DNA of 64,000 nt, from the NCBI GenBank assembly GCA_031841125.1, contig CM063113.1:39400197-39464196 (forward strand), read 5' to 3'. A model generated the notes under the pieces. That model was given only the letters and a program-made list of their open reading frames with translations. It was not told where the DNA came from and made no database searches. Within the stretch, counting starts at the first letter, position 1; the number at the start of each line of letters is the position of its first letter. The DNA comes from Acanthococcus lagerstroemiae (lineage: Eukaryota; Arthropoda; Insecta; Hemiptera; Eriococcidae). This document shows positions 1-12,675 of the stretch, piece by piece. Made by a program: the position numbers and the translations under genes.

Positions 1-1
1 G

Positions 2-451
2 TTGATATCGACGAAAAAAAAATTTTTATCACAAGAAGAAGAAGTGGCTGCCTTGGAAGAATTGATAGAAATGTATAAAGATGACTTGGGAAGTTCTGAC
101 GAAGTGAAAGCAGAAATTGAATTATGGCGAGTGCTATTAAGCAAAATGTATAGAGCTGCGGACACAAAAATAATAAAGGTGACGGAATTATTGGAACGAT
201 GTAATGCTGATTTGTATCCAAATGTATACAAGTTACTAAAGATTTTCTGCTGTCTACCAATTTCAAACGCCTACACAGAAAGAAGTTTTAGCTCGTTGAA
301 ACGTTTAAAAACGTATCTAAGAAATAGTATGAGCGAGCAAAGATTGAATGGATTGGCACATCTTAATATACATACGGATATTAAAATCACGCCGGAGGAG
401 GTACTAGAAGAATTTTGTAGAAAAACACGGAGATTAGATTTTAAATTTTAA
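2..451 (+). pseudogene. hAT transposase, C-terminal part (cut by window edge)
   Basis: The frame is open from the window edge to a stop at 449-451 and gives about 149 residues. The second half has the hAT C-terminal dimerisation signature: a segment reading LLKIFCCLPISNAYTERSFS, followed by SLKRLKTYLRNSM and a run ending in LNIHTD, as in ZMYM1-like/hAT transposases. The catalytic DDE core would lie to the left of the window, so it cannot be judged whether the element is intact. No starting ATG is needed, since the reading frame comes in from outside. About 260 bp downstream, after an AT-rich stretch and two C-tracts, a terminal repeat resembling other hAT ends in this window (TACGCCACTATG, ending near 712) marks the probable 3' end of this transposon. 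Confidence 0.8.
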
Positions 452-713
452 ATTTAGTTTGTTACATAAATACATATTATTGCTTTAAAAAAAAATCAAA
501 TTATAATTTTTCGATTAGATTAAAAATTTTTAATTTAGTTAAGTACTTATGAATTTTTTCTTTGAAAAAATATAAAATTATTACTTTAAAATTTTTTTTC
601 GAATTGTACTTCATACCCCCCCCCCCGCCTACTCGATATCATGTTATTAGCGAATAATTTTTTGTTTGAACTGAACCCCCCCTTCATACCAAGTCTGGCT
701 ACGCCACTATGGT
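452..713 (+). mobile_element. 3' non-coding end of the hAT transposon
   Basis: AT-rich sequence after the transposase stop, with C-tracts at about 616-626 and 676-682. It ends in GGCTACGCCACTATG. The reverse complement, CATAGTGGCGTAGCC, resembles the CAGTGGCGTA termini of several MITEs in this window, for example at 49837 and 23876. The 5' end and its target duplication lie outside the window. Confidence 0.6.
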
Positions 714-2430
714 CGCGTAAGTCCCTTTTGCTGAACAACGTCCAATTGTGGTAGAACTCTACGCTATGGCTATCGATATGAATGGAGTTTGCGATCGAGT
801 TCGGTGTAACCTACGTGTGTAGATACCGGGCAGGATACGCGGAAATTGTGTTTTGGTGTTCAGCGATGGGTACAGCTCACTATACTTTCACGTATTGTGT
901 ATGGTGCATGTATCGACATCGACTCGACTGTCGGTTCGCGCTAACGCCGCCCCACTACAGATAAGTTCGCTGATTGTTTACCGTGTTCCGCGAATCAAAT
1001 TCATTTTATTGCTTACTATCAAAAGCTCGGTTCGCTTCAATGTAAACACGGTACCTTTAGCCTCTGGCACGCATTTCCTACGACACGATTTCGATTTATT
1101 ACGCTTAAACGCTCTTTGATGGTGATTCGGCGTACGGTAAAGACAGCAAGGGGGGATGGGACCGGAGTAAGCAGGCACTAAACGGGTATTTGTTTTATTG
1201 TACAACGATTTCTATATTCCGTGTGTACCGACAATGGAAATCAAAAGAGCAGCACAGTAAATAAAGGTACTTAATGGTAAATAACGAGATAGACATGCAG
1301 CGTGTTCGCTTTTAATATCGAGATATATTTTGAATTCTGGTTCCAGTCTATGAGAAAGGGTTCGTTTTCATGCGAAGAACACTCGAGTAGGTACATCGAC
1401 CGTAACTTGCGAAAGATTTGTTTAGCTTGCGATGTATCGTGCGGCGCACGTCAGTGGCTGCGGCGAACTCGCTAACGTTCATTTTCGGCAATCGGCGGTC
1501 GGCTTCTTGATCGATCATCTTCGGACCGAAAGAGCCGAAATTAAAAACCATTAATCGCGTACCCGGTCGACCAAATTTATCTTTCAAAGGAAGGAAAAAA
1601 TTTCGAAGAATTACAACGCTGGCGCGAATAAAGAAATATTTGTATTCGAAAATACGCTATTTTCCTCGGAAAGCTCTTTCTTTTTCAAAAGCACTTTAGA
1701 GCGTGGATTAGGGAGTGGAAAATTCAGCGGAGCTGTGGAAGAGGAAAGCAAATGAAAAAAGAGAGCAGCGAGAAAGACGAAGATACGGCGAGCGGGAAAC
1801 AGACGAAAGAGTAAAAACGAAAAGGAAACTGATTTGTTTTGCGCTCCAACGAGTTACACTCTTTTGTTTCCAAACAAAAAGTAATCATAATTTAAGCCAT
1901 TGTCGGTGTCCCCGCTTCGTCCTCGAATTCGTCGATGTATCCGTCCTTTTTTTCCCCTTTTCCTCGTAAAACTCTCCGCGCCGCTCCTTTTCGTAGTCAA
2001 ACGACAAATGTTACAAACAATAAAGTTTTTTACATCGAGATTTTTTCAGAAGAAAACAAACGCAATTGAGCGAAACAGCCGTCCTTACATTTTGTTTCAT
2101 CCACTTACCTTTAAATACGTTTTGATTCCGTATTTTTGCTTTTTCCTGTGTCTGCGTATAGAAAATTTACCGCTTCAAGTGTACGGTAAATTCGAATGAC
2201 GTTATCGCAGACACGGATGAGGACGTTCTAATCGAACACTTCTGATTGCGGTTAGAAGGTAGGCGTTATATGTATTGGCAACGTGAAATATGATTTCGAT
2301 TCTTCCTTGCTCTAGCATCTCAAGTATCGAAGGCATTGTGATATCGATTGCGACAGTTTGCTACTTGAACTAAATTCTGGAACTTTGACCATTCGCATCT
2401 TGAATTATCGCACTTTGAAGACTCTATTTC
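714..2430. other. Unassigned stretch, no gene seen
   Basis: Mixed sequence with relatively frequent CpG at 720-1130 and 1340-1610 and purine-rich sequence around 1715-1830. Short ORFs on both strands have no recognisable domain and no consistent splice structure. It looks like single-copy non-coding DNA; no repeat ends were found. Confidence 0.4.
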
Positions 2431-2431
2431 T

Positions 2432-2492
2432 ATAATTTACTCTCAACCCGAGCCCTGGAATCCGCCCTTTCGAGCATTACTTTTCACCGTTG
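2432..2492 (-). mobile_element. SINE 3'-body fragment
   Basis: On the minus strand this reads AAAGGGCGGATTCCAGGGCT then CGGGTTGAGAGTAAA, nearly identical to the 3' body of the tRNA-derived SINE at 55994-56213. The tRNA-like head is missing, so this is a 5'-truncated copy. A third relative lies at 42440-42505. Confidence 0.65.
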
Positions 2493-2795
2493 GCTAGACT
2501 CGCAATTTTCAAAATTTGTCGAGTTGGCAGTTACCTCATTTTCTGGTCGATACTGTTACCTACTACCTGTTCAGGATAACTACCAGAACTCGCAATTTTT
2601 ATACTTTACTCTTTTGAGTAAGGGTTACTTTGTGGCAACTTTTCCACTACAGTGCAATTATTTCAGACTTGTATTTAGGAAAATAGCTTTTGAGTATACA
2701 TGAAATGAATAGTGAAACTCCCGTGATTTCATTCATCAATGCGACTGTTGAAGAGTAAGATTGTAGGCAAGTTTTTGTCCGTCACAACTATACCA

Positions 2796-4771
2796 CAGGC
2801 CCGTAGCCGCACTATGTTTCGTAGGGGGAAAATGATATAGTGGGGAGGGCAAATTATGTTTTGAAAATCTGTCAAAATCAAGTGCATAGGTGCATCTACA
2901 GATTTTTTGACCAGGGTGAGATCCGGATGAAAAGTGGACAACCCGAGATCCGCATTAAAATACTTGTATTTCAGAGTATATTTTATGTCGAAATACTTGG
3001 AAATATAAGTTTAATCGTTATACCCACAGAGGGATTAGAAAACTGGGAAAAACAATAGATGATAAGTTCAACACAATATATGAGATCCAGTGTAAAAAAT
3101 GGGTGAGGTGGGTTCACATCTTTACATACATAATATATGGTAGATATTATTTACTGAGCAAATAGAGATTAATGTAGGGTGAATAATCATGCTCGAATGT
3201 ACGGTTTTGTACAAATCGTCCTGTCTGGCTAAGTTCTGGATGGGAAGATGCGAGCGTTTTTTGTTTCCTGGATTCCGGTCAATGATCTTTTCAAAAATCA
3301 AGTTCTTCTTAATTTATCATTCGCGATTAGACGCAGGCGTATTTCTTTCGTAAAAAATCTAGTTAAGACCTGACTGAAATTCTGCGACTTAATCTGAACC
3401 CTAATCAAATTCTTATTAATTCAGGACCTAAAATTACTACATAATTTATAAAGGGCAATACAATGTTAATCGAATAGTTAAAAAACTGCGAAAAATCCTC
3501 GCTTCCAATTCTACCGAAATCGAATGCCATTGCCGAAAATTTTACCAAAAAATTTGATCCTAGTATACTTACAAACTCTTAAGAAATTCGAAGAACCCTG
3601 AAATAAGGAATTAGTTAGGCTTAGGAGAAAAATTAGAAAAAACCTTAGACAAAATCAAACAGGAACGGGAGGTATTTTTATAGAAGTTAAGTACTTATAT
3701 GAATTTGAAATAAACCACATTATAAATGAGGGAGCGAAAAAGTCAACCTCAACATTCCAGAAAGTAACCTCGTTCAGATCTCATATGATCAATTCCGATT
3801 CGGACGATAATAAGCTTGTTGGAAAAATTTATTAAAACATAGAGAAGGGCCCTTAAGCAAGAGTAAGAAAATAACAATTTTCTCTTTGGATAATTTTCCA
3901 TGACCAAAAAATTCCGCCCCCTATCCCAAAAAAATAATAAAATTGTAAAAGAAACCAGTGAGTAAACGAATGCTGTGCGCTATTGCCTCAACTGTTTAAG
4001 TTCAACCTTGACTTTAATTAAGTGTAACTTCAAATTTTTTTACTTTCACTTTCATTAATATTTTTTAAACAATTTTTTTTAAATAAATTAATTTCTTAAC
4101 CTATGTATATATTGTTTTTTGGAAATACCCAGACAGCCCTGCCCAATATCGGCAGTGCTGCTCATTAAGGCCCATGAAAAAAAATATTCAGAATAAAATT
4201 TTATATTCCAAATTTGATTACGAACGCATAAGTCACAAAGGAAAGAATTTAAAAAATCGAAATAGAATTGTGATATAACAGCACCAAAAACCAAAACTCA
4301 CAATACAGGAGATAAAATTGTAATCCAGAATAAAGTAAGCCAAAACGGAAAAAGTAAAAAAAATATCGCCAAAGTCATACCTTCCTTTTTTGAATAAAAA
4401 GTATGCACTTAGTTTTTCTCTTTGAATAATAAAAAAGTAAAAAAAATAACGCCTCCCCTTCTCTGTCAATAAAAAAAGAAAATTGTTTTTTGGTGCGAAA
4501 AAAGTCGTCATTTGACTCAAAAATTTTAAAAATTATCAACGATAAAATATTTTACCCCCCCCCCCCCCCATTAAAAAATTTACGCCAGTTTGATGCGGAA
4601 TGAACGAGAAAATAATCAGTGATACCAAAATAAAGTTTCAAAAAATGTATAATAATCCTTAATCTTACTGGGGCAATTAGAAAGTAAAAAAAGTTGTTTC
4701 AGATTTTCTCAGGGAGGCAAATGACTGCGTAAGGGAGGGAGTTGCCTCCCTGCCCCCTGGCTTCGGGCCTG
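2796..4771. mobile_element. hAT-type non-autonomous transposon, ~2.0 kb
   Basis: The left end CAGGCCCGTAGCC and the right end (reverse complement CAGGCCCGAAGCC) form a short terminal inverted repeat. The 8 bases outside are CTATACCA (2788-2795) and CTCTACCT (4772-4779), matching at 6 of 8, as expected for an old hAT target duplication. The interior is AT-rich, includes a C-tract near 4555-4569 and has no transposase-like ORF. The small ORFs in it have no domain and appear to be chance. Confidence 0.55.
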
Positions 4772-4779
4772 CTCTACCT

Positions 4780-5879
4780 GGTAGGGGTAACTCTGTGATA
4801 TCCATTTCTTAACCCTTCAAAGCAATGAAAAACACGTTTCTCTCATAAAGTTAGATCTGATGTGAAAAGTATGTGTATATACTTTCCGATTGAGAGACAT
4901 TTCTCGTATTTGCCTGAATAGGGTAGAGAAATAGCTCGAATCGAAAAAGTAATTTACATGTAGGATAGATTGCTCCGTATAGCAGCAGTCGGCATGTTTT
5001 TAAGTTTTTTAAAACCTCAGTCAAAATATTTAGAGTTCACACCTCCCCCCCCCACCCCCACCCCTAAAAAATAAAAAGATTTTGGTCCAACAATCTCGCT
5101 TCTTTCACTCGGCCTGTTTCCAGTCACCGAAAATGGAACTCGACCAAACTATAGATTGCAAACCCGAATGTGGAACCTTTTAATGAGGGTGCACGATGCT
5201 GGAATCTGCCGAGTACACCATATAATATCAAGACACCATAGTCAGCGAATGATGTCAACGTACATCGTCACGCCTTCGCCATAATTTGAAAGCGTGAAGA
5301 TGTCGTACGAGCGGAATTAATGTTTGTTTTGATTCTATTTACGTTTTGTTTTCGTACAGAGGACTAGAGAAAAGCTATGTTCGTCTGATATGCTTGTGGC
5401 CTACACCTACATAGTTTATTTGAGTCGCAAGGGCCATAACTTTTGTGAGAAATGACGAGAGCGTGTTACTTAGACATCACTGTGATGTAACTTGGAATCA
5501 CTGGGAAAAGATATATTAATTACCTTCGTACAAAAGCTATACAGAGTGCATATTTGAGTTATTTTTCGATCCCACGGCGATAAACCGTGTCCATTTTTTT
5601 TTAAATCGACTTTTTATTCAGCAGTATAATATTATCAATAAATATAAATTAATTTAAATTAAGAATTATTTTCTTGACAACGAAGTGAATTTAAGTCCGT
5701 AATGTGGTCTAAAGGGTATTAGCACTTTAGCAGCCCCGTTCATAGTCACCTGGCCATTGTAAATTGGGCGCACTTATGATTCCATGTGCTCCTACAATGT
5801 ATTTCTCATCAAATTGGGCGGCAGATTTTATATTGCCAGAGCGGCTTCTTTCCTTAATACGCCTCTGAGGGAAAGATTA
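4780..5879. other. Unassigned stretch
   Basis: AT-rich DNA with a C-tract at 5044-5055 that resembles those inside the hAT MITEs, but no terminal repeat pair could be assigned. No coding potential recognised. Confidence 0.35.
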
Positions 5880-6350
5880 AAAAGGTTCGGATACATAATA
5901 TGTAGCATTTTTTTTGTAGACTTAGAAAAAGCTTTTGATAATGTTAAATGATCAAAAATGTTTCGATTAAGTATAAAGAATATGGAACTTATTGGTATAC
6001 GGATTAAAGGGCTCAAATACAAATAGAGCAATTCGAAAAGGAGTGAGACAAGGTTGCTGTTTGTCATCAGTATTGTTTCACTTATCTATAGAAAAAGTAA
6101 TTAGAAATGAATGAAGGGAAATCAGGGGTAAAAATACAAGGGAAGACAGTTGGAATAATAAGGTTTGCAGATTACACTGCAGAAGTGGAAAGAAGTAAAG
6201 AAGAGTTAAAGAAAACGTTGAAAAAGTTGGATGAAAACTTGGAAATAAAATATAAAATGAAAATGATTACTTGTAAGATTAAAACAAAAGTGTTCGTAGT
6301 CATTAGGTGGGAACAAAATCCAATAATAATATGGAAATAGAAAGTGAAAA
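5880..6350 (+). pseudogene. RTE-like LINE reverse transcriptase relic
   Basis: Broken reading frames spell reverse-transcriptase pieces in the normal order. These are a FVDLEKAFDNV motif (about 5918-5950), a trace of the SIKRGVRQGCC motif (about 6027-6060), and IRFADYTAEVERSKEELKKT (about 6157-6216), in which the second Asp of the FADD catalytic motif has become Tyr. A sister copy with the same wording lies on the minus strand at 63154-64000. At least two frameshifts and several stops show that it is dead. The downstream thumb and C-terminal parts probably resume at 7795-8480 after a 1.4 kb interruption. Confidence 0.7.
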
Positions 6351-6359
6351 AAAAAGAAA

Positions 6360-7788
6360 GAGTTTGACTACTGCAGGGAAGTACGTACATTGTTAGATTG
6401 TTACAAGGATATGTCTTCCAGGCGACCACGTTCTTCTTGCTGTAACGACGATTCTGGATGAGGCAAATTTTACCTTCCCAACACCTGTACTGCACAATTT
6501 ATTAGTGAATTAATACAAGTTTATTTATTCTATGACGTTTAAAAAAATAAAGGCATTCCGACGTTCATGCTTCGGATCAGAGCAACGCGCCCGCAAGCAA
6601 TAAAATTGACCAACTGACGTGCTTACCCCGTCTAGTGTGAAAGATTACCCCTCCCGCTCCCGCCAAGCCCACATGCTCATGATTCGTTTATTCTCTCATT
6701 GGTTGAACTAGTTACAGGACTATAGTCGTCCATTCTCGGCATCGCTCGGCATTCTCCGTGTCCGTCAGGCGAAACATCGTGATTGAACGAATGAGGGCGC
6801 GAAAAGGAATAGGGAACTGCAACGCGATGGTAACCAGTGTTGCCAGTATTGAGGATTTATCCTTAGTTTTAAAGATTTTGTGATTGGTGAAAAATTCTCG
6901 AGGATTATTTTAAAGATTTTTAGTGGTTTAAGAATTTCACCTAATTTTTCGTGCAAATTCCAAGGATTCTTATGAACAAATTCTACAAAGTGATGAAACT
7001 AAGCAGAAAAAATAAACAATCAGGAAAAATATGTAATTCGATGTAACATCGCAAGCAATATATTTCTCTCGACGGTATCTTGTTAGTACTTTCTTTAAAA
7101 ACATGGTTGGGAAAAGTGGTAGGATGCTACATTTTTTGGCTTTGTCGCCGAGAAAAAAGAACCGGCTCCCATTTTTTTTGTGATCAACTATAATATTCCC
7201 ATCAGAGAGAAGAAAAAAAAACAACTAATAACATTGAAAAGACTGGTCGACAAAAAATGTGTGTAAAGACATTCAGTTAATGTGTAATTGAAGAACAACT
7301 TTTTATTTATTTATTATATTAATAAGAATTAACTGTTTATCTATACTAAAACTGCCAGTATGGCATCTATTAATAATTATAGTAATAGTTGACTCATGTT
7401 GAGTCATCCTTATCAGTGCAACGGTTCTTTTATATTTACATCTTACGGGTAAATCATTTAGTTTGAATCTCTTCAGTTATTTGTTATCAATTGCGAAATA
7501 TGTTATAAGCAAAGCGTAACCAAACATATTATTAACTAACATTCTCCGGTGTAAAATACTTGGCTCATAACATTCGGAATCAGCGGACTTAAATCCGTTT
7601 TTCCAAAACACTGCTATAATAGCAGCTATCAGCAACGCTTTAAACATATTCGGTGTAAACACAACTTCTAATATTTTGAATGTTGATAGCATATAACTTT
7701 TTGGTGTAAATCCACTGTTACTGCGGAACGTTTTTTGCGTAGCATTATCTGCGGAATTTTTTTCTCTTGTGCCTGACGAGCCACTATA
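6360..7788. other. Unassigned stretch, possible insertion in an LINE relic
   Basis: This sequence lies between two parts of an apparently single RTE-like relic (5880-6350 and 7795-8480). It may therefore be a later insertion, but no matching ends or target duplication were found. No coding domain was recognised. Confidence 0.3.
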
Positions 7789-8480
7789 GACATATCCATG
7801 TCAAAATGAACGAGGTAAAGGAATTTAAATACTTAGGTACTTGAGCTCAACTAAGGGAGGCTAGGGCTATACCCCCCCCCCTGCCAAAAAAGTCAAAATT
7901 TTTTCAAAATTAATTCATGAAAATAGGCAAATACTAAATCAGGTAGGTACCAAATCGAGTTTTCACCTTTGCCCAAGTTTTTTTCTTCTCAATTTTAGCC
8001 TGCATAAAAAAAGTTCTGGTTGCGCCCCCCTGCTTAGGTAGTCTGGTAACATAAGATGTAAGAAGTAAAACAGAAATAAAGAGTAAAATAGAACCAGCCA
8101 AGAGATTTTTTTTTTCAAAAAGGAGACATATTTAGGGCACATAATATAGATTTGTATAAGTAAGACTGACATTTCTTCGAACGCATATTTGGTGATTGTG
8201 TGGATGTGAGACCTGGGCAATAGGACCGCAAGGAAGAAAAAGGATAGAAGCTTTTGAAATGTGGTGCTACCCGAAAATGTTGAAAATAAAATATGGTCAG
8301 CAATAATTAGGAATGAGAAAGTATTGAGGCGAATTGGAAGGGAAAGAGAAATTTGAAATGTATAATTATAAAGAGAAGAGTTGAAATAATAGGTCATAAG
8401 ATATCCAGTGATATTGTTCTTCCTAAGGGAATGATGGAAGGAAAGAACTGGTAAAGAAGGCAAAGAATGAGCTATGTAGA
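7789..8480 (+). pseudogene. RTE-like LINE relic, thumb and C-terminal region
   Basis: At 7806-7838 the frame reads MNEVKEFKYLG, the strand-exchange/thumb motif that follows the RT palm. It is then split by a MITE (7840-8032). From 8199 the frame reads CGCETWAIG and RIEAFEMWCYPKMLKIKYG, the typical post-RT segment of RTE-like endonuclease-reverse transcriptase proteins. Stops follow quickly. The order and strand fit the RT pieces at 5880-6350, so both are probably one old insertion. Confidence 0.65.
7840..8032. mobile_element. hAT MITE, 193 bp, in an LINE relic
   Basis: It is flanked by an exact 8-bp duplication, CTTAGGTA (7832-7839 and 8033-8040). The right end reads AACCAGAACTTTT and then GGGCGCAACC in inverted sense, the same end as the element at 16276-16518. 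Both have GGCTAGGG followed by a C-tract inside the left end. The insertion splits the EFKYLG thumb motif of the surrounding LINE. Confidence 0.8.
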
Positions 8481-8627
8481 GCAGAGAATGAAGAATACAA
8501 AGTGTAAATTCTGTTTAGAAAGGAAAAGATTAGCGCAGGAGTGGGAGAAGTGGAGAGAACCAATACTAGTCGAGATTGAGGAATACATCGTCACCGTCAT
8601 CTTTGATTAGCATATTCGAATCACGAG

Positions 8628-9129
8628 CAGTGTTACCGACCCTCCGGCAATTGCCTGAGATCTTAGGCAATTCTAGGTTCTTCCGGCATTTTCCCGGCAC
8701 TCGCGTATTTTCTAGATTTTCCCAGCATTTCCTCGGCAGTCGGCACTCAGGTATTTTTTATACAATATGTCAGGCATTTTCTAAATCTTAAATTCTGTAC
8801 ACTTATTTTTTACATTTGCCATCTTTGAATGTTGGCAATTTTGCTGCGTGCTGAGAGCTGCGATCCTACGAACTGTCATTCTTTCTTTCATCAGTTGGCA
8901 GCAAGTTTGCTGCGTTTTTGTTGATAAAACAAAAACCACAGCTTAGAAAGCCTACTGAAGTAATGTTTTTAGTTGTGAGTCGGTGAGTCTGTTCTATAGT
9001 GCTACATTTGAAAATAAACGATTTACTCGAACTCGTGTTCCAAAAATTTCCTACTGTCTCCGGCAATCTTGGGCATTTTTATAATACAATCCCGGCGGGC
9101 AACTCTGAAGTTCTGAGTTGGTAACGCTG
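8628..9129. mobile_element. hAT-type MITE, ~500 bp
   Basis: The ends are CAGTGTTACCGACCC and the inverted CAGCGTTACCAACTC. The flanks ATCACGAG (8620-8627) and ATCTTGAG (9130-9137) match at 6 of 8. Several GGCA/CCGG short repeats lie inside; no transposase was recognised. Confidence 0.6.
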
Positions 9130-9222
9130 ATCTTGAGATGTTTTATTCAAAGTCATGTAGTTTGGTTTTATTGCTCAGCTCGCTTTACTTCGCCATAGAC
9201 GAAAAAGAATTACTTACTCCAT

Positions 9223-10012
9223 TAGGGCCGGATTTAGGTGTATATCCACCAGGGTGTCCCTTATTTTATAAGTTTTCGCCAATCGATTAGGTGTGCACTG
9301 AAATTTGTTCTAATGGACCTAGAAACTCGCCATAAAAAATTTGAGCTCAATCTAAGGTCATTAACCCGTGGCGCTCTGACCTTGAAGTCATGTGTAATAC
9401 TGAGATTTTACAAAAGAACCGGTAATATCTCGGAACATATCAACTCTAGGACCAAAAATAAACGTAACACAAAATGTTCCTTGTTAAATTGCCTATAAAA
9501 AAGATTCCATATAACTTTCCTCTAGAACGCATATTTACCGAGATAATCGCAAAAATGTATGTTAACGTTTCGAAGAACGTGTTTTTTTTTTCATAACCTA
9601 CCAGCTAAATCGCAGTTATCTAAAAAAAATATTCGCTTTAGGACAAAAATGCAAATAAGATAAAATGTTCCTTGTTAAATATTCAGCTAGTAAAGATAAC
9701 TTCAAAGTCAAAGCACCACGGGTTAATGACCTCAACTTGAGCTAAAATTTTTTATGACGAGTTTCTAGGTCCATTGGAACAAATTTCAGTGCGCATCTAA
9801 TCGATTGGCGAAAACGTGTAAAAATAAGGGACACTCTAATATCCACGGTATCCAGGCCAGGGAGCCCCCTTCAGAGAAAGAAATTTAAAAATATATATAT
9901 AAATAAAAATACTGGTTGTTTGCTGACCCCCCCCCCCCCGGAGTATTACCAGAGGTCTCCGGTCTTCACCAGTCTCGGATCCTGGGGCACAAACATCTTA
10001 AATCTGGCCCTG
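9223..10012. mobile_element. hAT-type MITE (outer) with a nested element
   Basis: The left end TAGGGCCGGATTTAGG and right end (inverted CAGGGCCAGATTTAAG) pair as terminal repeats. A C-tract at about 9927-9940 lies near the right end. No clean target duplication was seen. The element is split by the insertion at 9250-9838. Confidence 0.5.
9250..9838. mobile_element. hAT-type fold-back MITE, 589 bp
   Basis: An exact 8-bp target duplication ATATCCAC flanks it (9242-9249, 9839-9846). The terminal repeats begin CAGGGTGTCCC and TAGAGTGTCCC. The inverted repeat continues inward for about 140 bp per side (left 9250-9390, right 9710-9838), so more than a third of the element can fold on itself. The 86-residue ORF in it is only the transcript of the arm and is not a gene. 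Confidence 0.85.
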
Positions 10013-11453
10013 ACTGACTCAAATGACTCGAGAGTATATAAGTTAAGCTGTTAATAAAATTGCGACGCGTTGGTTCGAGCGGCGGGGCATCTGGCATCGG
10101 AAGTGTCTGTACCGGAGACGGCCGCAAAATTTGACCAAGTATGATTTCGAGTTGTCTGTCACGATCAGCTGGCTACTCGTGTAACGTGCTGTAGGTGTAC
10201 AGTACACGACATTAGTCAGCTGTCCTCTGTGTCTTCGTTGTATGGCATTCGGGCGTGACTTGTCTCAGTACGTCTGACCGAAGTGAAGTTTTGGCAACAG
10301 GATGATGCGTGTGACAACGCGAAGAACCTAAGTTTCCTGTTGTACAAATTTAAGGAAATCTAATCCGCCATTATTTTGATTGTCAACGAAGCTAAACGGT
10401 GTCGGTGCTGCCTCGATGCGATGTCTCGAGTTCAAAGGAGCGCGAGCGAGAAGAGGCGACGACGGCGGTCTTAAGCAAGCTTTCTACTCAGCCCAACGTA
10501 AGATATATCATCGGACGTAAAAACAACTCGTGTTTACATACGAAAGATAAATAAGTAGTAAAAACAACAAATTACATCGCAGGAAATGTAAGATTAGGAA
10601 ATAATGTGCAGAGGCGAACGGTAGCCGTAACAATGTAAATATTTTGGAATGAAAATACGCTATACGTGCGGGTCCCGTATCCTATCACATTTCTCCTTTT
10701 TGCTGTATATCAACAGCTGTGTAAGCATTTTACGTTTTACCCAAATTTTTTGCGCGCGGGCCCCCGTAAATTAGACGTTTTATGTACGTATTTTACTAAC
10801 GAAGATTTAACGATTGCCGTACTTGTACGTTACGTACGCTTTTAATCTGTCCCTTCACGACTCCACGGTTCCGAAAATTTTTTGTCGCGAACTGTCTCAA
10901 AAGTTGAACGAGCCATCGAAGTTCGTTAATTAAGATCGAGAAGACGAGTTGGTATGTCGATTAAATGGAAATATTTAACCGCAGTGGGGTGATATTCTGT
11001 TCATTGTACCCCTCCCCACCGAACAAATCCGGCTCATTTATCTGTTTTAGTTGCCGAATTTGAAAAATTCAACTCTGCCATTCTTCTCCATGGGATAAAA
11101 TTATTACAAGATTCATTTTGTTAGAACAAACTTTACAAATAATTTTCATACTTGTTTACAAAAGATGGAGTATACGATTAGGTATTATCTGAGAAAATAA
11201 AATCACTGTTTGTAAAGGGAGTGTTTTTTTTTGTTTTTTTTTAAATGTTGAATGTATTATGAACATTTTTTCTATATTTTCATATTTTGCCCGATCCGCG
11301 GCATGCCTCGTTTATCCCTTCATCAACGTCTCATTTTGCTATGATAACCACTACAGCCTTTTACATGTGTGTATTTAAGCTTTCTATTTAGTGTATACTT
11401 TCTGAGGGCGAATTTGAAAAATATTAGCCAAGTTCATTACTCTGTATTTTACT
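10013..11453. other. Unassigned stretch
   Basis: Relatively GC- and CpG-rich from about 10060 to 10480, AT-rich after. No ORF with a recognisable domain. It could be single-copy regulatory or intronic DNA of a gene outside the window. Confidence 0.35.
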
Positions 11454-12387
11454 TTAACCCTTTCAGTGGCGAGAATGTACCATCCATAGGGGACTGTTTA
11501 TTTTCATTGATTATGATAACAACTACTATTCTAGCAGACATGATGCATAAATTGCCTAACTAACTCCTGAATCCTAGTAGGAAATGAGAAAAGAAAATTT
11601 CGAATTTCCTACTTCAATTTTGAAAGGAATCGATTGGGACATGCACTGATTTTCGTAAAACAGAGTAGCTTCAAGAAAATATGAAAAAAAAATTGGAGAA
11701 GTTCGAGGGGGAAGAATTACAACTTTTGATTGAACATAAAACTGCACCGCTCGCACACTCGAACTACGAACTGTTTCACGGTTACGACGATCGAATTTTC
11801 AGAAATTAATAATTAACACAAAAGAAACTAGCACGGGAAATCTGGGCTTTTACGATTCCTTGAATGCTGTAGTAGGAAAACTGTGTTTTGTATGACGATG
11901 TCAGAATAACCCAATACTGAAGAATGATTTTCAAAACTATGAATTATCCTTCCTCACGATTTCGAAATATTTGGAAAATTTTTTCAGTGACATGATTGTC
12001 AGGTGCTTTACATTGAAATAATTAGAAAAGTATTTTGTTAAAGCGACTTCTGTAGTAGAAAACTCTGATATTGATCCATTTCTATTTCTAAGAAGCCTTA
12101 TTTTAGAGCACTCCTATTTCTTCCTATAATTTACTCAACCTCAGTTTTGTAATAAGATTTCCAGAGAGGTGCCTATTTACATATTGGAAAAACATTCTGA
12201 CACCGAAATCCCACTTCCTACAATGCACTATAGAATTTTAGAAAAAATTGTTTGTGGAGATAACCCACTTCCTTCTACAATAATGTGGTTCTGGAAAAAT
12301 GTTTGCAAGGACCGAACATGATAGACACTCAGCTGTGAGATCATTATGAAAATTAATTCCTCAACTTGAGACTTGTAGTAGGAACCC

Positions 12388-12675
12388 GGTGGATCCAAGG
12401 GGGCCATGGGGTACATGCCCCCTTGATTGAAATTTTTAATGCAATAATAGAAAAAAAAAGAATAAAAATGATGAATTGTACGCTCATTATATGCCACAAA
12501 TGTATAATAACGCATTTATATATTCGTCATTACGTATCCCACATTAAATAAAATATTTTTCCGGGGGCGTCCCCGCCCCCACACCCCTGCCAACATAAAA
12601 GCAACAGCCAATCTATATGCATCGCCGCTACTGCACTCCCCCCCCCCACATCACTTTTTTCTAAATCCGCGCCTG
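12388..12675. mobile_element. hAT-type MITE nested in left arm
   Basis: The left end reads GGTGGATCCAAGGG and the right end is CTAAATCCGCGCCTG, as in other hAT MITEs here. Comparison with the opposite arm (reverse complement of about 15290-15320) shows uninterrupted sequence at this point, so this 288-bp piece is an insertion. The flanks GGAACCC and GAAACCC are a degraded target duplication. It includes a C-tract near 12637-12648. Confidence 0.7.

Noticed and set aside
8191..8480. Host gene with EAFEMWCY motif
   Set aside because: The motif is part of the post-RT segment of RTE-like LINEs, followed by many stops.
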